Shown here piece after piece: positions 26,624 to 36,576 of a stretch of 64,000 nucleotides of DNA (positions are counted from its first letter, which is position 1; each line of letters opens with the position of its first letter). Origin of the DNA: Paenibacillus illinoisensis NBRC 15959 (GTDB lineage: Bacteria; Bacillota; Bacilli; Paenibacillales; Paenibacillaceae); the NCBI RefSeq assembly GCF_004000925.1, contig NZ_BIME01000002.1, positions 62,001 to 126,000 of the forward strand. Direction: 5' to 3'. Under the pieces are notes generated by a model. The model was not told the origin of the DNA, ran no database searches, and was given only the letters and a program-made list of their open reading frames with translations. Both the position numbers and the translations under genes were made by a program.

Positions 26624-27586
26624 ATGAAGTCAGAAACTGCTAAAACCACACTTACGATGACCTCATTACGCAAAGAAAGCAGGTTAAGAACGGCTGGAGC
26701 CTTACTCCGCAAAGATTGGCAGCTGTATTCACTATTAATACTTCCAGTGATCTATCTGATAATTTTTAAATACGGGCCCATGATTGGTAATGTGATTGCC
26801 TTTAGAAGATTTGTACCCGGAGGCAGCATTTTTGGTGAAACCTGGGTTGGGTTAAGGTATTTTCAGATGTTCGTTCAGGACCCCACATTCTGGAAAGTAT
26901 TTGGGAACACACTCATTTTAGGTGGGCTTGCATTACTCTTCACTTTCCCAGTTCCCATTATCTTTGCGCTGCTTTTGAATGAAGTAAAAAGTAAACGCTT
27001 CAAAAAGTTCGTTCAGACTGCATCCTATCTGCCGCATTTCTTATCGATCGTTATCGTAGCCGGTATGATTTTGCAACTAACGGCAGTGAATGGATCAATT
27101 AATGGCTTGGTTGCATTCTTTACTGGAGACAATATTCCTTTTATGCAGCGCGCCGAATGGTTCAGAACGATCTATATAACCTCTGAAATTTGGCAAGGCA
27201 TGGGCTGGGGAGCCATTTTGTATCTTGCCGCCTTAACAACAATCGATGATTCTTTGTATGAAGCTGCACGGATTGACGGTGCGAATCGCTGGAAACAGAC
27301 GATCCATGTAACCATACCAGGCATTTTGCCAACCATCGTTACATTGTTAATTCTGAATATGGGTAATTTTCTTGCTGTCGGATTTGAGAAAATTCTCCTC
27401 CTTTACAATCCGCTTATCTATGATACATCAGACGTGATTTCCACTTATCTGTATCGTGTAGGTTTGCAATCCAGCAACTTCAGTTACGCTACTGCGATTG
27501 GATTATTCGAATCACTCATCGGACTGATCTTGGTATTCTCGGTAAATGCAATCTCACGCAGACTAACACAACGAAGCTTGTGGTAA
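26624..27586 (+). CDS. Sugar ABC transporter permease, LplB type
   Basis: First permease of a carbohydrate (probably oligo- or polysaccharide-derived) importer of the LplB/YtcP group. 320 residues, about six TM segments, and the EAA loop EAARIDGANRWKQTIHVTIPG near residue 215. The N-terminal FKYGPMIGNVIAFRRF is typical of LplB proteins in Paenibacillus. The partner ATPase is not in the cluster, as usual for this group, which uses a shared MsmX/UgpC-type ATPase (established for relatives, inference here). Confidence 0.92.
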   Translation: MKSETAKTTLTMTSLRKESRLRTAGALLRKDWQLYSLLILPVIYLIIFKYGPMIGNVIAFRRFVPGGSIFGETWVGLRYFQMFVQDPTFWKVFGNTLILGGLALLFTFPVPIIFALLLNEVKSKRFKKFVQTASYLPHFLSIVIVAGMILQLTAVNGSINGLVAFFTGDNIPFMQRAEWFRTIYITSEIWQGMGWGAILYLAALTTIDDSLYEAARIDGANRWKQTIHVTIPGILPTIVTLLILNMGNFLAVGFEKILLLYNPLIYDTSDVISTYLYRVGLQSSNFSYATAIGLFESLIGLILVFSVNAISRRLTQRSLW

Positions 27587-27598
27587 AGGAGGGGCAAC

Positions 27599-28468
27599 AT
27601 GCAGGAATCAAAATCATACAAAGTGTTCAAAGTGTTCAACGCCATCTTTTTGCTGCTCGTGGTATTCGTCACACTCTATCCGTTCCTGAATGTCGTAGCA
27701 CAATCTTTCAGTAGCGAATCCTATATCAATTCCGGGAAAGTCAGTATCATCCCGAGAGGGTTCAATGTTGAAACCTACAAGACCATCTCGCGTGACAGCA
27801 TGTTCTGGACCAATTATAAAAATACAGTTATCTACACCGTGGTAGGTACGTTGATATCCATGTTTATGACAACCATATTCGCGTATGCAATTTCTAAAAG
27901 GAGATTAATGGGACGCAAGTTCTGGACAATGTTTGCCGTGTTCACCATGTTTTTCAGTGGCGGATTGATTCCAAACTATGTCCTGATTAATTCCCTTGGC
28001 ATGAACAATACGATGTGGGCGTTAGTTGTACCTGGAGCAATCAGCATTTATAACATGTTAATTATGAAATCATTTTTCGAAAACATGCCTGAGGAGCTGG
28101 AGGAAGCAGCAGCCATCGACGGTTTAAACACATATGGTATTTTACTTCGTATCATATTGCCGCTAAGTAAGGCTGTAATGGCTACAATGGTTCTGTTCTA
28201 CGCAGTGGGACACTGGAACTCATGGTTCCCGGCATTCCTATATCTCGACAAAAAGGAACTGTTCCCTGTGACCATTTATTTGCGGAACATGATTGCAGGT
28301 GCAACAGGAGGAGCTTCTGCTGGAGCGTCGGCTGATAATTTGACTCAAATCTCAGCTAATATCAAGTCGGTAACGATGGTACTTACGATTCTGCCTATCC
28401 TTACGATTTATCCGTTTGTGCAAAGATACTTTGTAACCGGTATCATGTTGGGATCTGTCAAGCAGTAA
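27599..28468 (+). CDS. Sugar ABC transporter permease, LplC/YtcP type
   Basis: Second permease, 289 residues, about six TM segments. EAA motif EEAAAIDGLNTYGILLRIILPLSK near residue 165 and the C-terminal QRYFVTGIMLGSVKQ, which is characteristic of the LplC subgroup. Strong ribosome site aaaggagggg. Twelve bases after the first permease, so clearly co-transcribed. Confidence 0.93.
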   Translation: MQESKSYKVFKVFNAIFLLLVVFVTLYPFLNVVAQSFSSESYINSGKVSIIPRGFNVETYKTISRDSMFWTNYKNTVIYTVVGTLISMFMTTIFAYAISKRRLMGRKFWTMFAVFTMFFSGGLIPNYVLINSLGMNNTMWALVVPGAISIYNMLIMKSFFENMPEELEEAAAIDGLNTYGILLRIILPLSKAVMATMVLFYAVGHWNSWFPAFLYLDKKELFPVTIYLRNMIAGATGGASAGASADNLTQISANIKSVTMVLTILPILTIYPFVQRYFVTGIMLGSVKQ

Positions 28469-28538
28469 TTCCAAGTGCATATAGTTAACATCTCTTAGAC
28501 GCAAGGCCAATCTAAACCACATGCAGGGGGACAATGTA

Positions 28539-30170
28539 ATGAAAAAGAGACCACGCAAGCTTGTAGGCAAGATGGTTTTGGCAACAATGATGAGTGTTGT
28601 TTTGGCAGCATGCAGCAGCGGAGCGGGAACCGAGAAGGCCGAACCTGAATCCAAAGGGGCTATGGAGTCCTACGGAGTGGGTGAAACGTTTAAAGCCTCG
28701 GAGCCATTCAACTTATCCATACTTTATAGTGATCAGCCAGCATATCCATACAAGAAAGATTGGTTGCTTTTCCAAAAAATCACCGAGCTGACGGGTGTGA
28801 CCTTGGATCCTACCATTGTACCAATGTCTGACTATCCGCAAAAAAGATCTCTTTTGATCAGTTCGGGAGATGCACCTCTCGTAATCCCTAAAACCTATCC
28901 GGGTGAAGAATCTGCCTTCGTATCTTCTGGAGCCATATTACCCGTAAGTGACTATGTTGACTTGATGCCTAATTTCAAGGACAAGATAGAGAAATGGGGA
29001 CTTGAGGATGAACTGGAGGGTCTCCGTCAGGAAGACGGGAAGTATTATGTTCTCCCTGGTTTGCATGAAGAAGTATGGCCAGACTATACACTGATTGTTA
29101 GAACGGATGTCTTCGAGGAAAACAACATTCCTATCCCAACAACTTGGGATGAACTATATGATGCTGCCAAGAAGTTGAAAGAGATCTACCCAGATTCGAT
29201 TCCGTTCTCTGACCGATTTGAATTTAACAGTACGTTGAATATTGCGGCTGCTGGTTTTGGAACCAAGGGCGGGTGGGGTTTCGGCAATGGTCTTACGTAT
29301 AAGGAAGACAAGGATGAATTCGTATATACATCCACTACTCCTGAGTACAAAGAAATGCTGACCTACTTCAACAAAATGGTGTCCGAAGGATTGCTGGACA
29401 AGGAAAGTTTCACTCAAGATGATGATCAAGCGACACAAAAATTTGTCTCTGGCAAGTCGTTTATCATTAACGGTAACTCTCAAACGTTAGTGCTGCATCG
29501 CAATGATATGAATAAAACGTTGGGTGAAGGAAAATTCTCCATTGCTAAAATTACGGTTCCGGGTGGTCCGAAAGGACAATTAATGTCTGGATCAAGACTT
29601 GAAAACGGTGTCATGATTTCCGGTAAAATCAAAGATAGTGAAAATTTCAAAGCAACAATGCAATTTATTGACTGGTTATACTACAGTGATGAAGGACAGG
29701 AGTTTGCCAAATGGGGAGTTGAAGGAGAGACCTTCACGAAACAGGATGGGGTTCGCAAGCTTGCGGATGATGTGAACTATAATGGATTGAATCCTAAAGG
29801 CACAAAAGATCTGCGTATTGATTACGGTTTCTCTGGTGGCGTGTTTGCTTATGGTGGAACAACGGATCTGCTGCACTCCATGTTTAGTGAAGAAGAATTG
29901 AAATTCCAGCAGGACATGAAGGATACCAAGGAAGTTATTCCTGCTGAACCTCCAATCCCGTACTCAGATCTTGACCGTGAACAGGTGACATTGCTTAGTA
30001 CTCCACTTAAGGACTACTCGGACCAAAATACCCTTAAATTTATTCTTGGCGAACGCAGTCTTGACGAGTTTGATGCATTTGTAAAGGAACTGGAAGGACA
30101 AGGGTTGTCTCAGTACTTGCAGATTTCCAACGATACGTACAAAAAGTATAAAGAGAACAAACAGCAGTAG
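28539..30170 (+). CDS. Extracellular sugar-binding lipoprotein, LplA type
   Basis: Substrate-binding protein of the preceding permeases. The 543-residue product starts with a basic region and a lipoprotein signal with lipobox VLAAC (lipid on C25), followed by a Ser/Gly/Glu linker. The mature part is family 1 solute-binding protein-like: a TWDELYDAAKKLKEIYP segment near residue 205 is typical of sugar-binding proteins. Start chosen at ATG 28539, six bases after agggggac; the frame opens six codons earlier. Its size (over 500 residues) is typical of LplA for oligosaccharides. Ends at a stem-loop. Confidence 0.93.
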   Translation: MKKRPRKLVGKMVLATMMSVVLAACSSGAGTEKAEPESKGAMESYGVGETFKASEPFNLSILYSDQPAYPYKKDWLLFQKITELTGVTLDPTIVPMSDYPQKRSLLISSGDAPLVIPKTYPGEESAFVSSGAILPVSDYVDLMPNFKDKIEKWGLEDELEGLRQEDGKYYVLPGLHEEVWPDYTLIVRTDVFEENNIPIPTTWDELYDAAKKLKEIYPDSIPFSDRFEFNSTLNIAAAGFGTKGGWGFGNGLTYKEDKDEFVYTSTTPEYKEMLTYFNKMVSEGLLDKESFTQDDDQATQKFVSGKSFIINGNSQTLVLHRNDMNKTLGEGKFSIAKITVPGGPKGQLMSGSRLENGVMISGKIKDSENFKATMQFIDWLYYSDEGQEFAKWGVEGETFTKQDGVRKLADDVNYNGLNPKGTKDLRIDYGFSGGVFAYGGTTDLLHSMFSEEELKFQQDMKDTKEVIPAEPPIPYSDLDREQVTLLSTPLKDYSDQNTLKFILGERSLDEFDAFVKELEGQGLSQYLQISNDTYKKYKENKQQ

Positions 30171-30192
30171 CATGATAAACAAAGTTTAAACG

Positions 30193-30233
30193 ATTGCCGT
30201 TTCGCTGAGCTCATTTTAGTGAAACGGCAATTT
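30193..30233 (+). terminator. Hairpin between the importer and the GntR gene
   Basis: Eleven-base-pair stem attgccgtttc/gaaacggcaat (30193-30203/30221-30231) with a 17-base loop; T-run is short (TTT), so termination may be partial. Confidence 0.6.
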
Positions 30234-30276
30234 ATGCTAAGATGAATGAATACGGCTGAGAGGAAGAGGTTAAGGA

Positions 30277-30951
30277 ATGTCACTTAATCAAAAGATTAGA
30301 GGTTCGACCCGGGCTTATTCATATGAGCTGATAAAGGAAAGAATTTTGCACCTTGAGCTTAAACCTGGTACGAAGATTTCAGAGAAAGAAATAGCGGATG
30401 AACTTGAGGTCAGCAGAACTCCTGTTCGTGAAGCTTTCATGAAGCTTGCTGAAGAGGAACTTTTGGATATTATCCCACAGAGTGGAACAATCGTCTCACA
30501 TATTAATCTGGAGCATGTGGAAGAAGGCAGATTTATGCGAGAAAAAATAGAAAAGGAAATTGTAGCGCTGGCGTGTGCCTCATTTGCAGAAGAATTCAAA
30601 TTCAGATTGGAAACCAATATCGCTATGCAGGAAGTGTGTATGGATAAGAATAACTTCTATCGACTGTTTGAACTGGATGAGGAGTTTCATCAGATCCTGT
30701 TTCAGGGAACTGGAAAAATGAGAACGTGGAAAATGCTTCAGCAGCTTAACATTCCGTTTAATCGTCTGCGTATCCTTCGCTTGTCCGAAGACATTAATTC
30801 CGAAATTATTATCTCCCAACACAAGGAAATCTACCAGCTCATCAAGGAGCGCCAAACAGAACAAGCGATGAAGGTGATGGAAGCTCACCTTAGACTTGTC
30901 GTTGTTGAACAGGAGACGGTCAAAGCAAAGTATCCACATTATTTTATATAA
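30277..30951 (+). CDS. GntR family regulator, FadR/FCD subfamily
   Basis: Transcription factor of 224 residues: N-terminal winged helix (ISEKEIADELEVSRTPVREAFMKLAEEEL), then an all-helical FCD ligand-binding domain with the acidic/histidine metal or acid-binding residues in ELDEEFH, SQHKEI and MEAHLR. The gene follows the importer operon on the same strand and may control it or a linked pathway; the ligand is unknown. Ribosome site gaggaagagg. Confidence 0.88.
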   Translation: MSLNQKIRGSTRAYSYELIKERILHLELKPGTKISEKEIADELEVSRTPVREAFMKLAEEELLDIIPQSGTIVSHINLEHVEEGRFMREKIEKEIVALACASFAEEFKFRLETNIAMQEVCMDKNNFYRLFELDEEFHQILFQGTGKMRTWKMLQQLNIPFNRLRILRLSEDINSEIIISQHKEIYQLIKERQTEQAMKVMEAHLRLVVVEQETVKAKYPHYFI

Positions 30952-30982
30952 TCCATCTAGTGTTGTATAATGATCCAAACCG

Positions 30983-31018
30983 CAACAAACCCCTGTTCAA
31001 ATGGACAGGGGTTTGTTG
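30983..31018. terminator. Bidirectional terminator between gntR and mtnD
   Basis: Perfect 14-base-pair stem caacaaacccctgt/acaggggtttgttg with an 8-base loop; serves both convergent genes. No long T-run on either side. Confidence 0.7.
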
Positions 31019-31043
31019 AATGAACGATATCCGTAATATAAGA

Positions 31044-31589
31044 TTAGGCCTGCTTAATAAAAGTAGGATCCGGGTACGGGTCAGCAACCCAGCCGTCTTT
31101 TTCGATAAAGAGACGGACAGCAATAATTTGTTTGTTCTCCATCAAAGTGAAGAAATGCGGCGTGTTTTCCGGTACGGAAATGACGTCTCCAGGAGACAAT
31201 TCTACATTAAAGTAACCTACATCATCTGTACCTTTGATAACAAAGATCCCTTTACCCGCGACAATGGCACGGATTTCATCTTCGGCATGTGTGTGGATTT
31301 CCTCGAACTTGGCCAATTTTTCTTCAATATCTGGCGTTTGTTCGGAGAGGGTGATGACATCCCAGATCTGATATCCGCGACGTGCAGCGAGGTCTTTGAT
31401 TTCATAATCAAAGGTTTCCAAAACCTGGTTTTTCTGATCATCAGTCAATCCAAAGTTATTTTGCAATTCAGCACTTAATTTGGATGCGTCCCATTTTTCA
31501 TAGAGTACCTCATATTTGTCCAAGAAATTTCGAACATTTTCGTCTCCAGTGATACGTTCGTTCGTATTTCTGATCACAATTTCAGCCAT
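31044..31589 (-). CDS. mtnD: Acireductone dioxygenase
   Basis: Iron- or nickel-dependent cupin dioxygenase of the methionine salvage pathway. 181 residues with metal ligands in HTHAEDEIR and PHFFTL (HxH..E..H), GTDDVGYFNVELSPGDVISVP typical of ARD. Divergent from metH, with 170 bases between them; both genes recover or make methionine. Other salvage genes are not nearby. Confidence 0.93.
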   Translation of the reverse strand: MAEIVIRNTNERITGDENVRNFLDKYEVLYEKWDASKLSAELQNNFGLTDDQKNQVLETFDYEIKDLAARRGYQIWDVITLSEQTPDIEEKLAKFEEIHTHAEDEIRAIVAGKGIFVIKGTDDVGYFNVELSPGDVISVPENTPHFFTLMENKQIIAVRLFIEKDGWVADPYPDPTFIKQA

Positions 31590-31768
31590 GTTCTTTCCCT
31601 CTTTTCCACTTGGTTTAATAGATATTATATCGGATGTCTACCTTTTTGTCGATTCGCAAATTCGACCTTGATCGTCTGAAACCCGCCATACAGCTGAATA
31701 AAACCGATCTTTCACAATAAGTAAGTTTCTGTTAAACTAAGATTTAACGTTTTGCGGGGGTGAAGTTA

Positions 31769-34700
31769 TTGGATAAGCTTAGTCTACATGATGCATTAAA
31801 ACAACGAATATTAATCCTCGACGGTGCGATGGGGACCATGATTCAACAAGTTGATCTCACTGGTGCAGATTTTGGCGGAGAGGATCTGGATGGCTGTAAT
31901 GAAATGTTGGTACTTACACGTCCAGAACTCATCCAGCGCATTCATGAAGAATATCTGGAAGCTGGTGCAGATTTAATCGAAACCAATACATTCGGAGCTA
32001 CTTCGGTTGTATTGGCCGAATACGATATCCAGGATCGTGCCCGCGAGATTAACCTCGAAGCTGCTCGAATTGCGAGAGCTGCGGCAGATCGGTTTTCGAC
32101 TCCAGAATCCCCACGGTATGTGGTAGGTGCGATGGGACCAACAACGAAGACGCTCTCAGTTACGGGCGGCGTAACGTTTCAGGAGCTCATCGACAGTTAT
32201 TCCGAGCAAGCGCTCGCTTTAATTGAGGGAGGCGTTGATGCGCTACTGCTTGAAACTTCGCAGGATACCCTTAATGTCAAAGCAGGCAGCATAGGTATCC
32301 AGCAAGCATTCGAGCAGAGCGGAATTAAGCTCCCTTTGATGATCTCAGGGACAATTGAACCGATGGGAACAACCCTTGCGGGTCAAAACATCGAATCCTT
32401 TTATATATCCCTAGAACACCTTAACCCAATTTCAGTGGGACTAAACTGTGCTACAGGCCCGGAATTTATGCGTGACCACATCCGTTCTCTTTCCGGAATG
32501 GCTTCAGTAGCAGTCAGCTGTTATCCGAATGCAGGTCTACCTGATGAAAATGGTAATTATCATGAATCACCTGATTCACTCGCTCAGAAAATTGGAGCAT
32601 TTGCCGAACAGGGATGGTTAAACATCGCCGGAGGTTGCTGCGGTACAACTCCAGCACATATTCGGGCGATGCGTGATACGCTTGCCAAGTACCCCCCAAG
32701 AGAAATGAACGGAACACATCCGCCAGCATTATCCGGTATTGATCCCGTATATATAGAGCAGGATAATCGTCCATATATGGTTGGTGAACGGACCAACGTG
32801 CTTGGATCTCGGAAATTCAAGCGCCTGATCGTTGAAGGGAAATATGAGGAAGCTTCGGAAATTGCACGCGCTCAGGTAAAAAATGGAGCACATGTTGTCG
32901 ACGTTTGTGTGCAGGACCCGGACCGCGAAGAAGCTGAGGATATGGAAAAATTTCTCGAACTGGTCGTCAAAAAAGTAAAAGTTCCGCTGATGATTGATAC
33001 AACCGACGCAAAGGTCATCGATCTTGCTCTTCAGTACTCTCAAGGTAAAGCGATAATTAACTCCATTAACCTTGAGGATGGGGAAGAGAAATTCGAGCTT
33101 GTAACTCCTCTTATCCACAAATATGGCGGAGCCGTTGTAGTGGGTACAATCGATGAACGTGGACAAGCCATTAGTCGGGAAGATAAATTGGAGGTTGCCA
33201 AGCGTTCATACGATCTGCTGGTGAACAAGTATGGATTGAAGGCTGAGGACCTGATTTTTGATACATTGGTGTTCCCTGTTGGCACCGGGGATGAGCAGTA
33301 TATTGGTTCTGCCAAGGAAACCATTGAGGGGATTCGGGTTATCAAGGAAGCTATGCCTGAGTGTCATACGATTCTTGGTATCAGCAACATCTCATTTGGA
33401 TTGCCTGAGGCCGGTCGGGAAGTCCTGAACTCTGTCTTTTTGTATGAATGTACGAAGGCAGGACTCGATTACGCGATTGTAAACACGGAGAAGCTGGAAC
33501 GTTATGCTTCCATCCCTGAAGAAGAACGCAGATTGTCGGAAGAGCTGCTCTATAATACAAATGACGAAACACTCGCTGCATTCGTAGCGGCATTCCGGAA
33601 CAAAAAGGTTGAGAAGAAAGAGAAGATTTCGAATCTTTCATTAGAAGAGCGTCTCGCCTCTTATGTTGTCGAAGGCAGCAAAGAGGGATTGTTGCCAGAT
33701 TTGGAACAGGCTCTTGCCAAATACTCAGCGCTTGAAGTCATCAATGGGCCACTTATGCAGGGGATGGAAGAAGTAGGCCGACTGTTTAACAACAACGAGC
33801 TGATCGTTGCTGAGGTTCTACAGAGTGCGGAAGTAATGAAGGCCTCAGTTGCTTATCTGGAACAATTCATGGAGAAAAATGAAACATCTGTGAAGGGCAA
33901 AATCATTCTGGCAACGGTTAAGGGTGATGTGCACGACATCGGGAAGAACCTGGTGGAGATCATCCTGTCCAATAACGGTTACCGAATCATTAATTTGGGT
34001 ATAAAAGTACCACCAGAACGAATTATAGAAGCATATAGAGAAGAAAAAGTCGATGCAATCGGCTTATCCGGTTTGCTTGTCAAATCGGCACAGCAGATGA
34101 TTGTCACCGCGCAAGATTTGCGTACAGCGGGTATCGACGTACCTATCATGGTGGGTGGAGCAGCACTTACGCGCAAATTCACCAAGAACCGGATTCGTCC
34201 TGAATATGACGGAATGGTTGTATACGCAAAAGACGCGATGGACGGTCTGGATTTGGCTAACAAGCTGATGAACCCGGTTTCCCGTGAAGTCATGCAGCTG
34301 GAGATGGAGGCCGAAAAAGAAGCAGATGCGTCCAGTGCAGAAACAGTTAAACCGCTGCCGGAGCTTACGCGAGTTGAGCGGTCGGATATCGCAATCGACA
34401 ATCCTGTTCTTGTTCCTCCGGATCTTGAGCGGCACACGCTGCGTAATTATCCATTGTCGCACATTTTGCCGTATGTAAACATGCAGATGCTGCTTGGTCA
34501 TCATCTTGGCCTTCGCGGTTCTGTGGAGCAGCTGCTCGCTTCGGGTGATCCCAAAGCTACCGATCTCAAAGCGGTTGTAGACGGAATTATGCAAGAAGCA
34601 GTCCGGGATGGAATTATCCAGGCACATGCGATGTATCGCTTCTTCCCGGCACAATCCAGCGGCAATAGCGTCATCATTTACGATCCCGAGAATACAAGCA

Positions 34701-35209
34701 ATATTCTGCATACCTTCACATTCCCGCGGCAAAAGGTTGAACCGTTCCTGTGCCTGTCTGACTTCCTGAAGCCAGTGGAATCTGGAGAAATGGATTACGT
34801 TGGATTCATGGTTGTAACAGCCGGTCACGGTGTTCGTGAACTATCTACGGCATGGAAGGAGCAAGGGGATTACCTTCGATCACATGCTCTGCAATCTGTA
34901 GCACTTGAAGTAGCTGAGGGATTAGCTGAACGAGTGCATCATATGATGAGAGATATATGGGGCTTCCCGGATCCGGCGAACATGACCATGAAACAGCGTC
35001 ATGGCGCGCGTTACCAAGGGATACGGGTGTCATTTGGATATCCGGCTTGTCCGGATTTGGAAGATCAGGGGCCACTCTTCAAGCTGATGCAGCCTGAGGA
35101 CATTGGTGTGGAACTGACGGAAGGCTTCATGATGGAGCCGGAAGCTTCCGTATCCGCGATGGTGTTCAGTCATCCGCAAGCCAAATATTTTAATGTTGAA
35201 AAAGCATAG
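31769..35209 (+). CDS. metH: Cobalamin-dependent methionine synthase
   Basis: Full-length MetH of about 1146 residues. Domains: homocysteine-binding (1-325; zinc cysteines in GLNCATGP and GGCCGTTP), methyltetrahydrofolate-binding pterin barrel (345-605; GERTNVLGSRKF, VCVQDPDREEAE), cap and B12 domain with H722 in DVHDIG ligating cobalt, and the activation domain with the C-terminal SFGYPACPDLEDQ region. The likely start is TTG eight bases after gcgggggt; a GTG three codons upstream lies within that site. No B12 or SAM riboswitch recognised before it. Confidence 0.96.
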   Translation: MDKLSLHDALKQRILILDGAMGTMIQQVDLTGADFGGEDLDGCNEMLVLTRPELIQRIHEEYLEAGADLIETNTFGATSVVLAEYDIQDRAREINLEAARIARAAADRFSTPESPRYVVGAMGPTTKTLSVTGGVTFQELIDSYSEQALALIEGGVDALLLETSQDTLNVKAGSIGIQQAFEQSGIKLPLMISGTIEPMGTTLAGQNIESFYISLEHLNPISVGLNCATGPEFMRDHIRSLSGMASVAVSCYPNAGLPDENGNYHESPDSLAQKIGAFAEQGWLNIAGGCCGTTPAHIRAMRDTLAKYPPREMNGTHPPALSGIDPVYIEQDNRPYMVGERTNVLGSRKFKRLIVEGKYEEASEIARAQVKNGAHVVDVCVQDPDREEAEDMEKFLELVVKKVKVPLMIDTTDAKVIDLALQYSQGKAIINSINLEDGEEKFELVTPLIHKYGGAVVVGTIDERGQAISREDKLEVAKRSYDLLVNKYGLKAEDLIFDTLVFPVGTGDEQYIGSAKETIEGIRVIKEAMPECHTILGISNISFGLPEAGREVLNSVFLYECTKAGLDYAIVNTEKLERYASIPEEERRLSEELLYNTNDETLAAFVAAFRNKKVEKKEKISNLSLEERLASYVVEGSKEGLLPDLEQALAKYSALEVINGPLMQGMEEVGRLFNNNELIVAEVLQSAEVMKASVAYLEQFMEKNETSVKGKIILATVKGDVHDIGKNLVEIILSNNGYRIINLGIKVPPERIIEAYREEKVDAIGLSGLLVKSAQQMIVTAQDLRTAGIDVPIMVGGAALTRKFTKNRIRPEYDGMVVYAKDAMDGLDLANKLMNPVSREVMQLEMEAEKEADASSAETVKPLPELTRVERSDIAIDNPVLVPPDLERHTLRNYPLSHILPYVNMQMLLGHHLGLRGSVEQLLASGDPKATDLKAVVDGIMQEAVRDGIIQAHAMYRFFPAQSSGNSVIIYDPENTSNILHTFTFPRQKVEPFLCLSDFLKPVESGEMDYVGFMVVTAGHGVRELSTAWKEQGDYLRSHALQSVALEVAEGLAERVHHMMRDIWGFPDPANMTMKQRHGARYQGIRVSFGYPACPDLEDQGPLFKLMQPEDIGVELTEGFMMEPEASVSAMVFSHPQAKYFNVEKA

Positions 35210-35228
35210 TCAATAAGAGGTCAGGCAG

Positions 35229-35255
35229 AGCCCTCCGCATCGTCGGAGGCTTTTT
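35229..35255 (+). terminator. Intrinsic terminator after metH
   Basis: agc-ctccg / cggag-gct stem with one bulged C, then TTTTT. Confidence 0.8.
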
Positions 35256-35283
35256 GCTGGCAACAGAAAGAGGTGCAATCCGG

Positions 35284-36228
35284 ATGGAACTATATTTCCT
35301 GGGAACTAACGCTGGTGTACCTACACTGCAGCGGAATGTAACTTCCATTGGGCTCCGCATGTTGGATGAGCGAAGAGCTTTGTGGTTGTTTGACTGCGGG
35401 GAAGGAACCCAGCACCAAATTTTGAGTTCACCGCTAAAACTGAGTAAATTGGAGAAAATCTTCATTACTCATCTTCATGGGGACCATGTATTCGGGCTTC
35501 CCGGCCTGCTTTCGAGCAGGGCTTACCAGGGAGGGACGACACCCCTTACGGTTTATGGACCGCCTGGGACAGAACGTATGATTACAACCGTAATGGAGTT
35601 AAGTCAGTCTCGGATTAACTATGAGTTGAAGATTGTTGAGCATACAGGTGGTTTGCTGTTTGAAGACGAGAGCTTCATTGTAGAGTCTGCATTACTGGAA
35701 CATCGGATCGACAGCTACGGCTACCGAATTACGGAGAAGGATCGTCCAGGCAGTCTCGATCAAGCTAAGCTGGCAGAGTATGGTTTGAAGCCGGGTCCTC
35801 TTTTTGGTCGTCTTAAACGCGGTGAGACGATTACCCTGGATGACGGCAAAGCTGTTCGTCCGGAGGATGTATTAGGAGCTCCCAAACGCGGCAAAGTGAT
35901 AACCATTTTAGGAGATACACGACCGTGTGCAAATGTATTGCCCCTCGCTAAGCATGCAGATGTACTTGTGCATGAAGCAACATTTATGGACGATTTGGCA
36001 GATACCGCTCATGAGTACTATCACAGCACTGCTAAGCAAGCGGCTGAGGCGGCCAGAGCAGCAGATGTTGGAGAATTGATTATGACTCATTTTAGCTCTC
36101 GTTATAAGGATGATGAACAGCTGCAGCCCCTTTTGGACGAGGCAAAGGCCGTTTTTCCTAACTCCAGATTGGCGAATGAGCATCAGTTAATTCCTGTCAT
36201 TCATCATCAGAATGGATCTCAGTTATAA
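35284..36228 (+). CDS. rnz: Ribonuclease Z
   Basis: Metallo-beta-lactamase tRNA 3' processing endonuclease. 314 residues with the zinc motif H63-x-H65-x-D67-H68 (HLHGDH), GTNAGVPT near the start, and later GDTRPC, HEATF and HFSSRY. The start is ATG, about nine bases after agaggtg; ten codons of open frame upstream lie across the metH terminator and are not coding. Confidence 0.95.
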   Translation: MELYFLGTNAGVPTLQRNVTSIGLRMLDERRALWLFDCGEGTQHQILSSPLKLSKLEKIFITHLHGDHVFGLPGLLSSRAYQGGTTPLTVYGPPGTERMITTVMELSQSRINYELKIVEHTGGLLFEDESFIVESALLEHRIDSYGYRITEKDRPGSLDQAKLAEYGLKPGPLFGRLKRGETITLDDGKAVRPEDVLGAPKRGKVITILGDTRPCANVLPLAKHADVLVHEATFMDDLADTAHEYYHSTAKQAAEAARAADVGELIMTHFSSRYKDDEQLQPLLDEAKAVFPNSRLANEHQLIPVIHHQNGSQL

Positions 36229-36576
36229 TTAAGGCAGTTGGGCTTCAAAAATGTTCGTTTAAAGGCGGCAATTCAGGCGGGACTGAAGGGGAGAGGCCCT
36301 GAGGTCCCTTTTGCAATCTGATCGGAAAGCGTGTAGGATGGGCAATATGAGCAGGGAAATGAACCAAATTATTTTCCGGGAAAGCGCAGGAAATGACAAG
36401 CTTGTACAGAAGGCGCGCGAGTGAAAACGTCTGGGTTCGATTCGGTTCGACGTGTTGCGTGCTCATACGAGCAAGCCCGTATTATTTTTTGAAATACATA
36501 GCTATGGATCAAAAAACTTCAAAATGTAATTAAGGACATGAATGGTTAATGGTCTAAAAGAAAGGAAGTGCTCTGT
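36229..36576. other. Gene-less segment rich in local hairpins, possible structured RNA
   Basis: A 340-base segment with no convincing reading frame. It is not AT-rich like most spacers here. Local stems: gggac/gtccc around aggg/ccct (36279-36308), tttcc/ggaaa (36373-36393), acgtc/gacgt (36427-36453), tgctc/gagca with a 4-base loop (36460-36473). It ends near a T-run (36484-36490) but without a stem directly attached. The last 85 bases contain the aaaggaag ribosome site for the next gene. I recognise no known RNA family (no RNase P, 6S, tmRNA, SRP or T-box motifs). Confidence 0.4.

Noticed and set aside
36245..36466. Minus-strand frame of 73 codons between rnz and the NagD-like gene
   Set aside because: No ribosome site or domain; likely chance frame in the hairpin-rich spacer.
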